From Pseudomonas putida (lineage in GTDB: Bacteria > Pseudomonadota > Gammaproteobacteria > Pseudomonadales > Pseudomonadaceae): a stretch of 64,000 nt of DNA. Location: assembly GCA_041879295.1 (NCBI GenBank), contig CP047152.1:383501-447500 (forward strand), written 5' to 3'. Positions 17,220 to 25,874 of this stretch are shown piece after piece (the stretch's first letter is position 1; each line of letters begins with the position of its first letter). The position numbers were made by a program, and so were the translations under genes. Under the pieces are notes generated by a model that was not told the DNA's origin, did no database searches, and saw nothing but the letters and a program-made list of their open reading frames with translations.

Positions 17220-20153
17220 ATGCGCCTACCTTTGCCCTCCGATCTGCCTGCCACCTTGCAGCCGCTGGTCACTCGCAACCAGCAGTTCATCAGCGATGCC
17301 GTGGCCGGCCACCCCGAACTCGACCTGCAGGCCTGGAGCCCGCTGCACCGGCAGCAGTTCGACCAGGTGGCTGCTGCCAGCGAGTTCGTGCTCAGCCTGG
17401 CCCAGCGCGAGCCCGCCATGCTGTTCGCCCTGCTGGCCAGTGGCGAGCTGGAGCGGCGATACGCCCCGGGTGAGCTGCGCGGGCAAATCGCCGCAACAGC
17501 CCAGGCGGCACAGAGCGAGGACGAGCTGGCGCGCAATCTGCGCCGCGCGCGCAACCGCCAGCAGTTGCGCATTATCTGGCGCGACATTACCCGTCAGGCG
17601 GAACTTGGCGAAACCTGCCGGGACCTGTCGGACCTTGCCGATGCGGCCATCGACGAAGCCTACCAATGGCTGTACCCGCGCCATTGCCAGCAATTCGGGA
17701 CGCCCATCGGCAACCGCAGCGGCCAGCCGCAGCACATGGTGGTGCTGGGCATGGGCAAACTGGGAGCGGTAGAGCTTAACCTGTCGTCGGACATCGACCT
17801 GATCTTCGGTTTCCCCGAGGGCGGTGAAACCGAAGGGGTGAAGCGCTCGCTGGACAACCAGGAGTTCTTCACGCGCCTGGGCCAAAGGCTGATCAAGGCG
17901 CTGGACCCGGTTACTGTCGACGGCTTTGTGTTTCGCGTTGACATGCGCCTGCGTCCCTATGGTTCGGCGGGTGCCCTGGTGCTCAGCTTCAATGCACTGG
18001 AGCAGTACTACCAGGACCAGGGCCGCGACTGGGAACGTTACGCGATGATCAAGGCGCGAGTGGTGGCCGGCGATCAGGCGGCCGGCGCGCAGTTGCAGGA
18101 AATGCTGCGCCCGTTCGTGTACCGCCGCTACCTGGACTTTTCCGCAATCGAAGCGTTGCGCACCATGAAGCAGCTGATCCAACAGGAAGTGCGGCGCAAG
18201 GGCATGGCCGAGAACATCAAGCTGGGTGCCGGTGGTATTCGCGAAGTGGAGTTCATCGCCCAGGCCTTCCAGCTGATCCACGGCGGGCGTGACCTCAGCC
18301 TGCAGCAGCGGCCGTTGCTCAAGGTGCTGGCCACCCTGGAAGGCCAAGGCTACCTGCCGCCGGCGGTGGTGGCCGAGCTGCGCGAGGGCTATGAGTTCCT
18401 GCGCTATACCGAGCACGCCATCCAGGCCATCGCCGACCGCCAGACGCAAATGTTGCCGGAAGGTGAAACCGATCAGGCACGAGTGGCCTACATGCTCGGC
18501 TTTGCCGACTGGCAGAGCTTCCATGACCAGTTGATGTACTGGCGTGGCCGCATAGACTGGCATTTCCGCCAGGTCATTGCCGACCCGGATGATGAAGACG
18601 GTGAAGGCGAACTGGTGGTGGGTGGCGAGTGGTCGCCGTTGTGGGAGCAGGCGCAGGATGAAGAAGCCGCTGGCCGGCAATTGCAAGAGGCTGGCTTCAA
18701 GCAACCCGCCGAAGCCTTGAGGCGCCTGGCCGGGCTGCGTTCCAGCCCGCAGTTGCGCTCGATGCAGCGCATCGGCCGTGAGCGACTTGACGCATTCATC
18801 CCACGGCTGCTGGCCCAGGCGGTGGAGCATGACAACCCTGACCTGGTGCTTGAGCGGGTGCTGCCATTGGTCGAGGCTGTGGCAAGGCGTTCTGCCTACC
18901 TGGTACTGCTGACCGAAAACCCCGGTGCCTTGCGCCGTTTGCTGACGCTGTGCGCCGCCAGCCCGTGGATTGCCGAGCAGATTGCCCTTTACCCGTTGCT
19001 GCTCGACGAACTGCTCAATGAGGGCCGCTTGTTCAGCCCGCCCTTGGCGCCAGAACTGGCCAGCGAGCTGCGCGAGCGCCTGACGCGCATCCCCGAGGAC
19101 GACCTGGAGCAGCAGATGGAGGCGCTGCGCCATTTCAAGCTGGCCCACAGCCTGCGCGTGGCTGCCTCGGAAATCAGCGGCAATCTGCCGTTGATGAAAG
19201 TCAGCGATTACCTGACCTGGCTGGCTGAAGCCATCCTCGACCAGGTGCTGGCCCTGGCCTGGCGCCAGACCGTGGCCCGCCACGGCCAACCCAAGCGCAG
19301 CGACGGCAGCCTGTGCGACCCAGGTTTCATCATCATCGGTTACGGCAAGATGGGCGGCCTGGAGCTAGGCCACGGTTCGGACCTGGACCTGGTCTTCATC
19401 CATGATGGCGATCCGCAGGCGGAAACCGACGGTGCGAAGCCTATCGACAGTGCGCAGTTCTTCACGCGTCTGGGGCAGCGCATCATCCACTTGCTGACCA
19501 CCCAGACCAACTCGGGCCAACTGTACGACGTGGATATGCGCCTGCGCCCGTCCGGCGCCTCGGGCCTGCTGGTCAGCTCGCTGGGCGCCTTCGAGCGCTA
19601 CCAGCAGAACGAAGCCTGGACCTGGGAACACCAGGCGCTGGTGCGAGCCCGCGTGCTGGTGGGTTGCAAGCAGGTGGGTGCGGCGTTCGAAGGTGTGCGC
19701 GCCAAGGTTCTGGGCCAGGCGCGCGACCTGGAAAAACTGCGCGACGAGGTGAGTGAAATGCGCGCCAAGATGCGTGACAACCTCGGTACCAAGGCTACGG
19801 CTGCCGGTACCGCGGCGAACGCCTTCGACGCCGGTGTACCCTTCGATATCAAGCAGGATGCCGGCGGTATCGTCGATATCGAATTTATGGTGCAATACGC
19901 CGCTTTGGCCTGGTCCCATGACCATCCGGCCCTACTGCGATGGACCGATAACATCCGCATTCTGGAAGAGCTGGAGCAGGCGAACTTGATGCCGGCCAGT
20001 GACGCGGTGCTGTTGCGTGAAGTGTACAAGGCGTTCCGCTCGGCCTCCCACCGCCAGGCCTTGCAGAAGCAGGCCGGGGTGATCGATGCGGCGCAGTTTG
20101 CCGATGAACGCCGTGAAGTGCGGCGGATCTGGGGTGAGTTGGGTTTAAGCTGA
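17220..20153 (+). CDS. glnE: Bifunctional glutamine synthetase adenylyltransferase/deadenylase
   Basis: 977 residues, the usual GlnE length. Two nucleotidyltransferase domains are visible. The N-terminal adenylyl-removing one has GMGKLGAVELNLSSDIDLIF at about 177-196, and the C-terminal adenylylating one has GYGKMGGLELGHGSDLDLVF at about 707-726. Each is followed by a helical GlnD-PII-uridylyltransferase-like segment. It adds AMP to, or removes it from, glutamine synthetase in response to PII. The ATG at 17220 has AAGGA upstream. A REP pair follows its stop. Confidence 0.96.
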   Translation: MRLPLPSDLPATLQPLVTRNQQFISDAVAGHPELDLQAWSPLHRQQFDQVAAASEFVLSLAQREPAMLFALLASGELERRYAPGELRGQIAATAQAAQSEDELARNLRRARNRQQLRIIWRDITRQAELGETCRDLSDLADAAIDEAYQWLYPRHCQQFGTPIGNRSGQPQHMVVLGMGKLGAVELNLSSDIDLIFGFPEGGETEGVKRSLDNQEFFTRLGQRLIKALDPVTVDGFVFRVDMRLRPYGSAGALVLSFNALEQYYQDQGRDWERYAMIKARVVAGDQAAGAQLQEMLRPFVYRRYLDFSAIEALRTMKQLIQQEVRRKGMAENIKLGAGGIREVEFIAQAFQLIHGGRDLSLQQRPLLKVLATLEGQGYLPPAVVAELREGYEFLRYTEHAIQAIADRQTQMLPEGETDQARVAYMLGFADWQSFHDQLMYWRGRIDWHFRQVIADPDDEDGEGELVVGGEWSPLWEQAQDEEAAGRQLQEAGFKQPAEALRRLAGLRSSPQLRSMQRIGRERLDAFIPRLLAQAVEHDNPDLVLERVLPLVEAVARRSAYLVLLTENPGALRRLLTLCAASPWIAEQIALYPLLLDELLNEGRLFSPPLAPELASELRERLTRIPEDDLEQQMEALRHFKLAHSLRVAASEISGNLPLMKVSDYLTWLAEAILDQVLALAWRQTVARHGQPKRSDGSLCDPGFIIIGYGKMGGLELGHGSDLDLVFIHDGDPQAETDGAKPIDSAQFFTRLGQRIIHLLTTQTNSGQLYDVDMRLRPSGASGLLVSSLGAFERYQQNEAWTWEHQALVRARVLVGCKQVGAAFEGVRAKVLGQARDLEKLRDEVSEMRAKMRDNLGTKATAAGTAANAFDAGVPFDIKQDAGGIVDIEFMVQYAALAWSHDHPALLRWTDNIRILEELEQANLMPASDAVLLREVYKAFRSASHRQALQKQAGVIDAAQFADERREVRRIWGELGLS

Positions 20154-20164
20154 TACCGTGTTGG

Positions 20165-20256
20165 CTTATTCGTGGGCAAGCCCGCACCCACAGGTACTGC
20201 GCAGGCCCTGAGCAGTGTGCAATCCCTGTGGCAGCGGGCTTGCCCGCGAATAGGCC
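20165..20256. repeat. Inverted REP pair
   Basis: TATTCGTGGGCAAGCCCGCA near 20168 pairs with the complement ending at 20256 (GGGCTTGCCCGCGAATAGGC). It lies between glnE and waaF. Confidence 0.85.
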
Positions 20257-20299
20257 ATGTGAGTGGTACACTGTCCGCCACATAGCCTGAATATAAAGA

Positions 20300-20336
20300 G
20301 GGGAGGCCAGGCTGTACCGCAGCCTGTAGCCTCCCC
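20300..20336 (+). promoter_or_regulatory. Long stem-loop in the waaF leader
   Basis: GGGGAGGC and CAGGCTG (20300-20314) pair with CAGCCTG and GCCTCCCC (20320-20336) with a 2-base bulge and a 5-base loop. That makes 15 pairs, 19 bases before the waaF ATG. A TATAAA at 20293-20298 just upstream could be a -10 box, which would place this hairpin at the very 5' end of the LPS-core mRNA. There is no T run. Confidence 0.55.
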
Positions 20337-20355
20337 GAGCGTTTCTGGACTAAGC

Positions 20356-21405
20356 ATGAGAATACTGATCATTGGCCCCAGCTGGGTCGGCGACATGGTG
20401 ATGGCGCAAACCCTGTTCCAGTGCCTGAAACAGCAGCACCCCGACTGCGTGATCGACGTGCTGGCTCCTGAATGGAGCCGGCCGATCCTCGAACGCATGC
20501 CTGAAGTGCGTCAGGCCTTGAGCTTCCCGCTCGGCCACGGCGCGCTGGAGCTGGCCACGCGGCGGCGCATCGGCAAGTCCCTGGCCGGCCAGTACGACCA
20601 GGCCATCCTGCTGCCCAACTCGCTCAAGTCGGCGCTGGTGCCCTTTTTTGCCGGCATTCCAAAACGCACCGGCTGGCGTGGTGAAATGCGCTTCGGCCTG
20701 CTGAACGATGTGCGCAAGCTGGACAAGGCCCGCTACCCGCTGATGATCGAGCGCTTCATGGCCCTGGCTTACGCGCCCGACACCGAGCTGCCGCAGCCAT
20801 ACCCCCGCCCCAACCTGCAGATCGAAGCGCAAAGCCGTGACGCCGCCCTGGCCAAGTTCGGCCTGGAACTGGACCGTCCGGTACTGGCGCTGTGCCCTGG
20901 CGCCGAGTTTGGCGAAGCCAAGCGCTGGCCGGCAGAGCACTATGCCGCTGTGGCCGATGCGATGATTCGCCAAGGCTGGCAAGTGTGGCTGTTTGGCTCG
21001 AAGAACGATCATCCGGTCGGTGAGCAGATCCGCGACCGGCTGATTCCGGGGCTCCGTGAAGAGTCGTCCAACCTGGCCGGTGAGACCTCGCTGGCCGAGG
21101 CCATCGACCTGATGTCCTGCGCCCATGCCGTGGTGTCCAACGACTCCGGCCTGATGCACGTGGCCGCTGCGCTGAACCGTCCATTGGTGGCGGTGTACGG
21201 CTCGACTTCACCCGGCTTCACCCCGCCGCTGGCCGAACAGGTGGAAGTGGTGCGCACCGGTATCGAGTGCAGCCCGTGCTTTGACCGCACCTGTCGCTTC
21301 GGCCATTACAATTGCCTGCGTCTGCTGGAACCGGGCAAAGTGATCGCCGCCCTGCACAGCCTCAGCGGACCGGACCTGATCGATACCGTGGCCGAGGTCG
21401 ACTAA
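20356..21405 (+). CDS. waaF: LPS ADP-heptosyltransferase II
   Basis: 349 residues, glycosyltransferase family 9. It starts MRILIIGPSWVGDMVMAQTL at the ATG at 20356; the frame is open upstream but this matches WaaF N-termini. The C-terminal Rossmann domain carries LCPGAEFGEAKRWP and SNDSGLMHVAAALNRP, the donor-binding motifs, then GSTSPGFTPP. It adds the second heptose to the inner core of LPS on the cytoplasmic face. It is the first gene of an LPS-core operon; waaC begins immediately after the stop codon. Confidence 0.95.
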   Translation: MRILIIGPSWVGDMVMAQTLFQCLKQQHPDCVIDVLAPEWSRPILERMPEVRQALSFPLGHGALELATRRRIGKSLAGQYDQAILLPNSLKSALVPFFAGIPKRTGWRGEMRFGLLNDVRKLDKARYPLMIERFMALAYAPDTELPQPYPRPNLQIEAQSRDAALAKFGLELDRPVLALCPGAEFGEAKRWPAEHYAAVADAMIRQGWQVWLFGSKNDHPVGEQIRDRLIPGLREESSNLAGETSLAEAIDLMSCAHAVVSNDSGLMHVAAALNRPLVAVYGSTSPGFTPPLAEQVEVVRTGIECSPCFDRTCRFGHYNCLRLLEPGKVIAALHSLSGPDLIDTVAEVD

Positions 21406-22464
21406 GTGCGGGTACTGATCATCAAGACCTCGTCGCTGGGGGATGTAATCCACACCCTGCCGGCGCTTACCGATGCCGCCCATGCCATTCCCGGCATCCG
21501 TTTCGATTGGGTGGTGGAAGAAGGCTTCGCCGAAATCCCCGGTTGGCACCCCGCGGTCGACCAGGTCATCCCGGTGGCGATCCGTCGCTGGCGCAAGAAC
21601 CTCTGGCAAACCATCAAGAGTGGCGAGTGGAAGGCGTTCAAGCAGCGCGTGCGCGAGCGCAAGTACGACCTTGTGATCGACGCCCAGGGCCTGGTCAAGT
21701 CGGCCTGGTTAACCCGTTACGTGAAGGCACCCGTAGCCGGCCTGGACCGCTACTCGGCGCGCGAAGGCTGGGCCAGCCGCTTCTACGACCGGCCTCTGTC
21801 GGTCGCTACCGGCCAGCACGCGGTGGAGCGGGTACGCCAGCTGTTTGCCATGGCCTTGGCCTATGACCTGCCAGAAGGCATCGGCAACTACGGCCTGGAC
21901 CTCGACCGCCTGCAACTGCCGCCGGCTGCGCCCTATGTGGTGTTCCTGCATGGCACCACCTGGGCGACCAAGCATTGGCCCGAAGCCTACTGGCGCGAAC
22001 TGGCCGAGCGCATGGGCCGGCGCAAGCTGGAAGTGCGCCTGCCCTGGGGTAATCCGGCCGAGAAGGCGCGGGCCGAGCGAATTGCCCAAGGCTTGAACAA
22101 CTGCCAGGTGCTCCCCAAATTGAACCTTGCCGGCGTCGCTCGTGTACTGGCGGCGGCAAAGGCCTGCGTTGCGGTCGACACCGGCCTTGGCCACCTGGCG
22201 GCGGCACTCGATGTGCCTACTCTTTCGCTGTTTGGCCCTACCAACCCGGGCCTGACCGGCGCCTACGGACGGACCCAGATTCACCAGGCCAGTGACTGGC
22301 CTTGCGCTCCCTGCCTGCAGAAGAAGTGCACCTACAAACCGAGCGCCGATGACCTGGCCCGGTTCGATCTGAAACGCGAGTGGCCGCTGTGCTTCACTCG
22401 CTTGAATCCCGAGCATGTGGCGAGCCGCTTGAGCGCGTTGCTGCTGGCTGAGGATGTCCGTTGA
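21406..22464 (+). CDS. waaC: LPS heptosyltransferase I
   Basis: 352 residues. The start is GTG at 21406, directly after the waaF TAA, which gives the canonical MRVLIIKTSSLGDVIHTLPA. Family 9 motifs are HGTTWATKHWPEAYW, VAVDTGLGHLAAALDVP and LFGPTNPGLTG. It transfers the first L-glycero-D-manno-heptose to Kdo. The stop overlaps the waaG ATG by one base. Confidence 0.95.
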   Translation: MRVLIIKTSSLGDVIHTLPALTDAAHAIPGIRFDWVVEEGFAEIPGWHPAVDQVIPVAIRRWRKNLWQTIKSGEWKAFKQRVRERKYDLVIDAQGLVKSAWLTRYVKAPVAGLDRYSAREGWASRFYDRPLSVATGQHAVERVRQLFAMALAYDLPEGIGNYGLDLDRLQLPPAAPYVVFLHGTTWATKHWPEAYWRELAERMGRRKLEVRLPWGNPAEKARAERIAQGLNNCQVLPKLNLAGVARVLAAAKACVAVDTGLGHLAAALDVPTLSLFGPTNPGLTGAYGRTQIHQASDWPCAPCLQKKCTYKPSADDLARFDLKREWPLCFTRLNPEHVASRLSALLLAEDVR

Positions 22465-23588
22465 TGCAACTGGCTTTCGTGCTTTACAAATATTTCCCCT
22501 TCGGCGGGCTGCAGCGCGATTTCATGCGCATTGCCCTGGAATGCCAGAAGCGGGGCCACCAGATCCGCGTGTACACGCTGATCTGGGAGGGTGATATTCC
22601 ACCGGGTTTCGAAGTGCTGGTGGCGCCGGTGAAGGCGATCTTCAATCACCGCCGCAACGAGAAGCTCAGCGCCTGGATGGCCGCCGACCTGGCCAAGCGC
22701 CCGGTCGACCGCCTGATCGGCTTCAACAAGATGCCGGGGCTGGACGTGTACTACGCCGCCGACGGCTGCTTCGAAGACAAGGCGCAGACCCTGCGCGGTG
22801 GCTTGTACCGTCGCTGGGGCCGCTACCGGCACTTTGCCGAGTACGAGCGTGCGGTGTTCGCCAAGGACGCCCATACCGAAGTGCTGATGATTTCCGAAGT
22901 GCAGCAGCCGCTGTTCATCAAGCATTACGGCACCCCGGTAGAACGCTTCCACCTGCTGCCGCCAGGCATTTCCCAGGATCGCCGTGCGCCGGCCAATGCC
23001 GCCGAGATCCGCGCCGAGTTCCGCAAGGAATTCAACCTGGGGGATGACGACCTGCTGCTGGTGCAGATTGGCTCAGGCTTCAAGACCAAAGGCGTGGACC
23101 GCAGCCTCAAGGCACTGGCCGCGCTGCCGTCAGCCTTGCGCAAACGCACCAGGCTGATGGTGATCGGCCAGGACGACCCCAAGGTATTCCAGCTGCAAAG
23201 CGCTACCCTGGGCTTGGGCGACCAGGTGCAGTTCCTCAAGGGCCGCAGCGATATCCCGCGCTTCCTGTTGGGCGCCGACCTGCTGATTCACCCGGCTTAC
23301 AACGAGAATACCGGTACGGTGCTGCTCGAAGCGTTGGTCGCCGGCTTGCCGGTGCTGGTGTCCAAGGTGTGCGGTTATGCCCACTACATTGCCGAGGCCG
23401 ACAGCGGCCTGGTGCTGGACGAGCCGTTCGAGCAAGAGCAGCTCAACGGCTACCTGCAGCGCATGCTCGAAGACCCGCAGGCCCGCGCCAGCTGGTCGCG
23501 CAATGGCCTGGCATTTGCCGATAGCGCCGATCTGTACAGCATGCCGCAGCATGCTGCCGACGTGATCCTGGGGCAAAGAACCGCATGA
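22464..23588 (+). CDS. waaG: LPS core glucosyltransferase I
   Basis: 374 residues, GT4 family GT-B fold. N-terminal domain MQLAFVLYKYFPFGGLQRDF with the acceptor-side glycine loop. C-terminal domain with VQIGSGFKTKGVDRSLKAL, then HPAYNENTGTVLLEALVAGL, the E-x7-E type donor motif of GT4 enzymes. In pseudomonads WaaG adds the first sugar of the outer core to heptose II. The ATG at 22464 lies within the waaC stop (TTGATG). It overlaps waaP by 4 bases. Confidence 0.94.
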   Translation: MQLAFVLYKYFPFGGLQRDFMRIALECQKRGHQIRVYTLIWEGDIPPGFEVLVAPVKAIFNHRRNEKLSAWMAADLAKRPVDRLIGFNKMPGLDVYYAADGCFEDKAQTLRGGLYRRWGRYRHFAEYERAVFAKDAHTEVLMISEVQQPLFIKHYGTPVERFHLLPPGISQDRRAPANAAEIRAEFRKEFNLGDDDLLLVQIGSGFKTKGVDRSLKALAALPSALRKRTRLMVIGQDDPKVFQLQSATLGLGDQVQFLKGRSDIPRFLLGADLLIHPAYNENTGTVLLEALVAGLPVLVSKVCGYAHYIAEADSGLVLDEPFEQEQLNGYLQRMLEDPQARASWSRNGLAFADSADLYSMPQHAADVILGQRTA

Positions 23589-24391
23589 AGCTGATATTGG
23601 CCGAACCCTTCAAACGCCTGTGGGCCGGGCGTGATGCCTTCGACGCCGTGGAGGCGTTGCAAGGCGAGGTCTATCGCGAGCTGGAAGGGCGCCGCACACT
23701 GCGCACCGAAGTGGCTGGCGAGGGCTTTTTCGTCAAGATCCACCGTGGCATCGGCTGGGGCGAGATCTTCAAGAACCTGCTCACCGCCAAGCTGCCGGTG
23801 CTCGGTGCCGGCCAGGAATGGCGGGCGATCCAGCGCCTGCACGAGGTGGGTGTGCCGACCATGACCGCAGTCGCCTACGGCGAGCGTGGCAGCAACCCGG
23901 CCACGCAGCACTCATTCATCATCACTGAAGAACTGGCGCCGACCATCAGCCTGGAAGACTTCAGTATCGACTGGGTCAAGCAGCCGCCCGAGCCGCGTCT
24001 TAAGCGTGCACTTATCGCCGAGGTGGCGAAGATGACCGGCGGCATGCACCGCGCCGGGGTCAACCACCGCGATTGCTACATCTGCCATTTCCTGCTGCAC
24101 ACCGACCGACCGGTGACGGCGGATGACTTCAAGCTGTCGGTGATCGACCTGCACCGCGCGCAAACCCGTGCCAGAATCAGCCGCCGCTGGCGCGACAAGG
24201 ACCTGGCTGCGCTGTACTTTTCGGCCCTGGACATCGGCCTGACTCAGCGCGACAAGCTGCGCTTCCTGCGCGGTTACTTCCAGCGTCCGCTGCGGCAGGT
24301 ACTGAAGGACGAAGCCGCGCTGCTCGCCTGGCTGGAGCGCAAGGCACAGAAACTCTACGATCGCAAGCAACGCTATGGGGATGCACTCTGA
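23585..24391 (+). CDS. waaP: LPS heptose I phosphokinase
   Basis: 268 residues with a protein-kinase-like fold. Candidate ATP-binding Lys51 in FFVKIHRG; catalytic loop GVNHRDCYICHFLL with Asp163; metal-binding Asp188 in SVIDLHRAQ. It phosphorylates the first heptose of the inner core, a modification that is essential in P. aeruginosa. It overlaps waaG and the next kinase gene by 4 and 1 bases, so translation is coupled along the operon. Confidence 0.94.
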   Translation: MKLILAEPFKRLWAGRDAFDAVEALQGEVYRELEGRRTLRTEVAGEGFFVKIHRGIGWGEIFKNLLTAKLPVLGAGQEWRAIQRLHEVGVPTMTAVAYGERGSNPATQHSFIITEELAPTISLEDFSIDWVKQPPEPRLKRALIAEVAKMTGGMHRAGVNHRDCYICHFLLHTDRPVTADDFKLSVIDLHRAQTRARISRRWRDKDLAALYFSALDIGLTQRDKLRFLRGYFQRPLRQVLKDEAALLAWLERKAQKLYDRKQRYGDAL

Positions 24392-25125
24392 TGGCGAGTT
24401 GGACACTGGCGCCGGGGTACGAACACCTGGCGGCGGACTTCGGCAGCCTTGATGCGGTATTTGCCCTCCAGGGCGAACGCCTGACCCGCGACCCGCTCAG
24501 TGAGGTGGTACGCATCGAACGTGACGGGATCAACTACTACGTCAAGCGCTACACCGGGGCCGGCAAGCACATGCGACGGTATCTGGGGCGGCCACGCATC
24601 AAGGCCGAATGGCAAAACCTCAAGCAGTTCGCCAAATGGGGTATCCCCACCGCCGAAGTCGTGGCCTGGGGCCTGGAGCGCAACGGCCTGGCCTTTGGCC
24701 GTGGCGCGATGATCACCCGTGAACTGCCGCGCACCGAAGACCTGTCGGCCCTGGCCGAACAAAACGATCCGCGCTTGGCCGACCGCACCTGGGTCGACCA
24801 TATCAGCCGTCAACTGGCGCGCCATACCCGGGTCATGCACGAGCACCGCTTCGCCCATAACGATTTGAAGTGGCGCAACCTGCTGGTCGATGACCAGGGC
24901 ACGCTATTCTTCATCGACTGCCCCACCGGTGACTTCTGGCGCGGATTCATGTGGCGCCACCGGATGATCAAAGACCTGGCATGCCTGGACAAAGTGGCCA
25001 AATACCACCTGTCAGCTACCCAGCGCCTGCGCTTCTACCTGCAATACCGTGGCCGTGACCGGCTGAATGTGCGTGACAAGAAGCGCATTCGTCGGGTACT
25101 GGGCTTTTTCGAGGGAAGGGAATGA
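24391..25125 (+). CDS. wapP: LPS core kinase-like protein (WapP-type)
   Basis: 244 residues, the InaA/Kdo-kinase type fold. Lys52 in NYYVKRYTG is the likely ATP-binding residue. The catalytic loop FAHNDLKWRNLL has Asp158, and FFIDCPTG carries the metal-binding Asp176. The position directly after waaP matches PA5008 (wapP) in P. aeruginosa, thought to add another core phosphate. The ATG overlaps the waaP TGA by one base, and its own end overlaps the next gene by 4 bases. The symbol is given by synteny; the phosphorylation site is not known from sequence. Confidence 0.8.
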   Translation: MASWTLAPGYEHLAADFGSLDAVFALQGERLTRDPLSEVVRIERDGINYYVKRYTGAGKHMRRYLGRPRIKAEWQNLKQFAKWGIPTAEVVAWGLERNGLAFGRGAMITRELPRTEDLSALAEQNDPRLADRTWVDHISRQLARHTRVMHEHRFAHNDLKWRNLLVDDQGTLFFIDCPTGDFWRGFMWRHRMIKDLACLDKVAKYHLSATQRLRFYLQYRGRDRLNVRDKKRIRRVLGFFEGRE

Positions 25126-25874
25126 CCGATTACCTGGCCAGCGCGGACCTCGCGCTGCTCAAGCGCCATGGCCTGGACGATTTCGAGGCGCTGTGGACGC
25201 TGCAACTTGATGCAGTGGACGAACCCAACACCGGTCGCGGTGGCTGGAGCAGCGTCTTCCGTCTGGAACTCGAAGGCAAGGGCTACTACCTCAAGCGCCA
25301 GAGCGACTACCTGACCCGGACCTTGCACCGGCCGTTCGGCGAGCCCACCTTCGCCCGCGAATTCCGCAACATCAGTCGCTACCAGAAGCTGCGCATTCCG
25401 GCATTGCAGGCGGTGTTCTACGGCGAGCGCAAGCAGGGTGGCAAGCACCGGGCCATCCTGATGACCCGCGCTCTGGACGAATGGGCCGACCTCGAAAGCC
25501 TGCTGGCGCAATGGTCGCGGTTGGGTGAGGCCGAGCGCACCGGCATCCTGCAGGCCTGCGGCCAGCTGGCGCGTACCCTGCACAGTGCCGGGCAGGTGCA
25601 TGGCTGCTTCTACCCCAAGCACATTTTCTTGCGCCAACGGCGCGACGGCTGGGATGCGCAACTGATCGACCTGGAAAAGACCCGTCCCCTGTTGCTCGGC
25701 ATGCGTGACCGTCTCAAGGACCTGGAGCCACTGCTGCGCCGCGCCCAGGCGTGGAGCGTGCAGGATGTACGTACTTTGCTGGCTACCTACCTGGGGCAGC
25801 CCGCCGACGGCGCGCTGGTCGATACCTGGCTGCAACGGTTGACGCAACGCCGTCGTGAAAAAGAGGCCCGCTGA
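25122..25874 (+). CDS. wapQ: LPS core kinase-like protein (WapQ-type), atypical catalytic loop
   Basis: 250 residues. The kinase fold is recognisable: Lys58 in YYLKRQSDY, a conserved FAREFRNISRYQKLRIP segment, and LIDLEKTRP with the metal-binding Asp183. The catalytic loop reads QVHGCFYPKHIFL, with Cys162 in the place where WaaP has its catalytic Asp. So it is either an inactive scaffold or uses another residue. It matches PA5007 (wapQ) by order. It overlaps both neighbours (4 bases upstream, 1 base downstream) and is clearly part of the waa operon. Confidence 0.78.
   Translation: MTDYLASADLALLKRHGLDDFEALWTLQLDAVDEPNTGRGGWSSVFRLELEGKGYYLKRQSDYLTRTLHRPFGEPTFAREFRNISRYQKLRIPALQAVFYGERKQGGKHRAILMTRALDEWADLESLLAQWSRLGEAERTGILQACGQLARTLHSAGQVHGCFYPKHIFLRQRRDGWDAQLIDLEKTRPLLLGMRDRLKDLEPLLRRAQAWSVQDVRTLLATYLGQPADGALVDTWLQRLTQRRREKEAR

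Noticed and set aside
17226..19289. 687-residue open frame on the minus strand across glnE
   Set aside because: It is fully antisense to a well-conserved gene, has no recognisable motif and no ribosome site.
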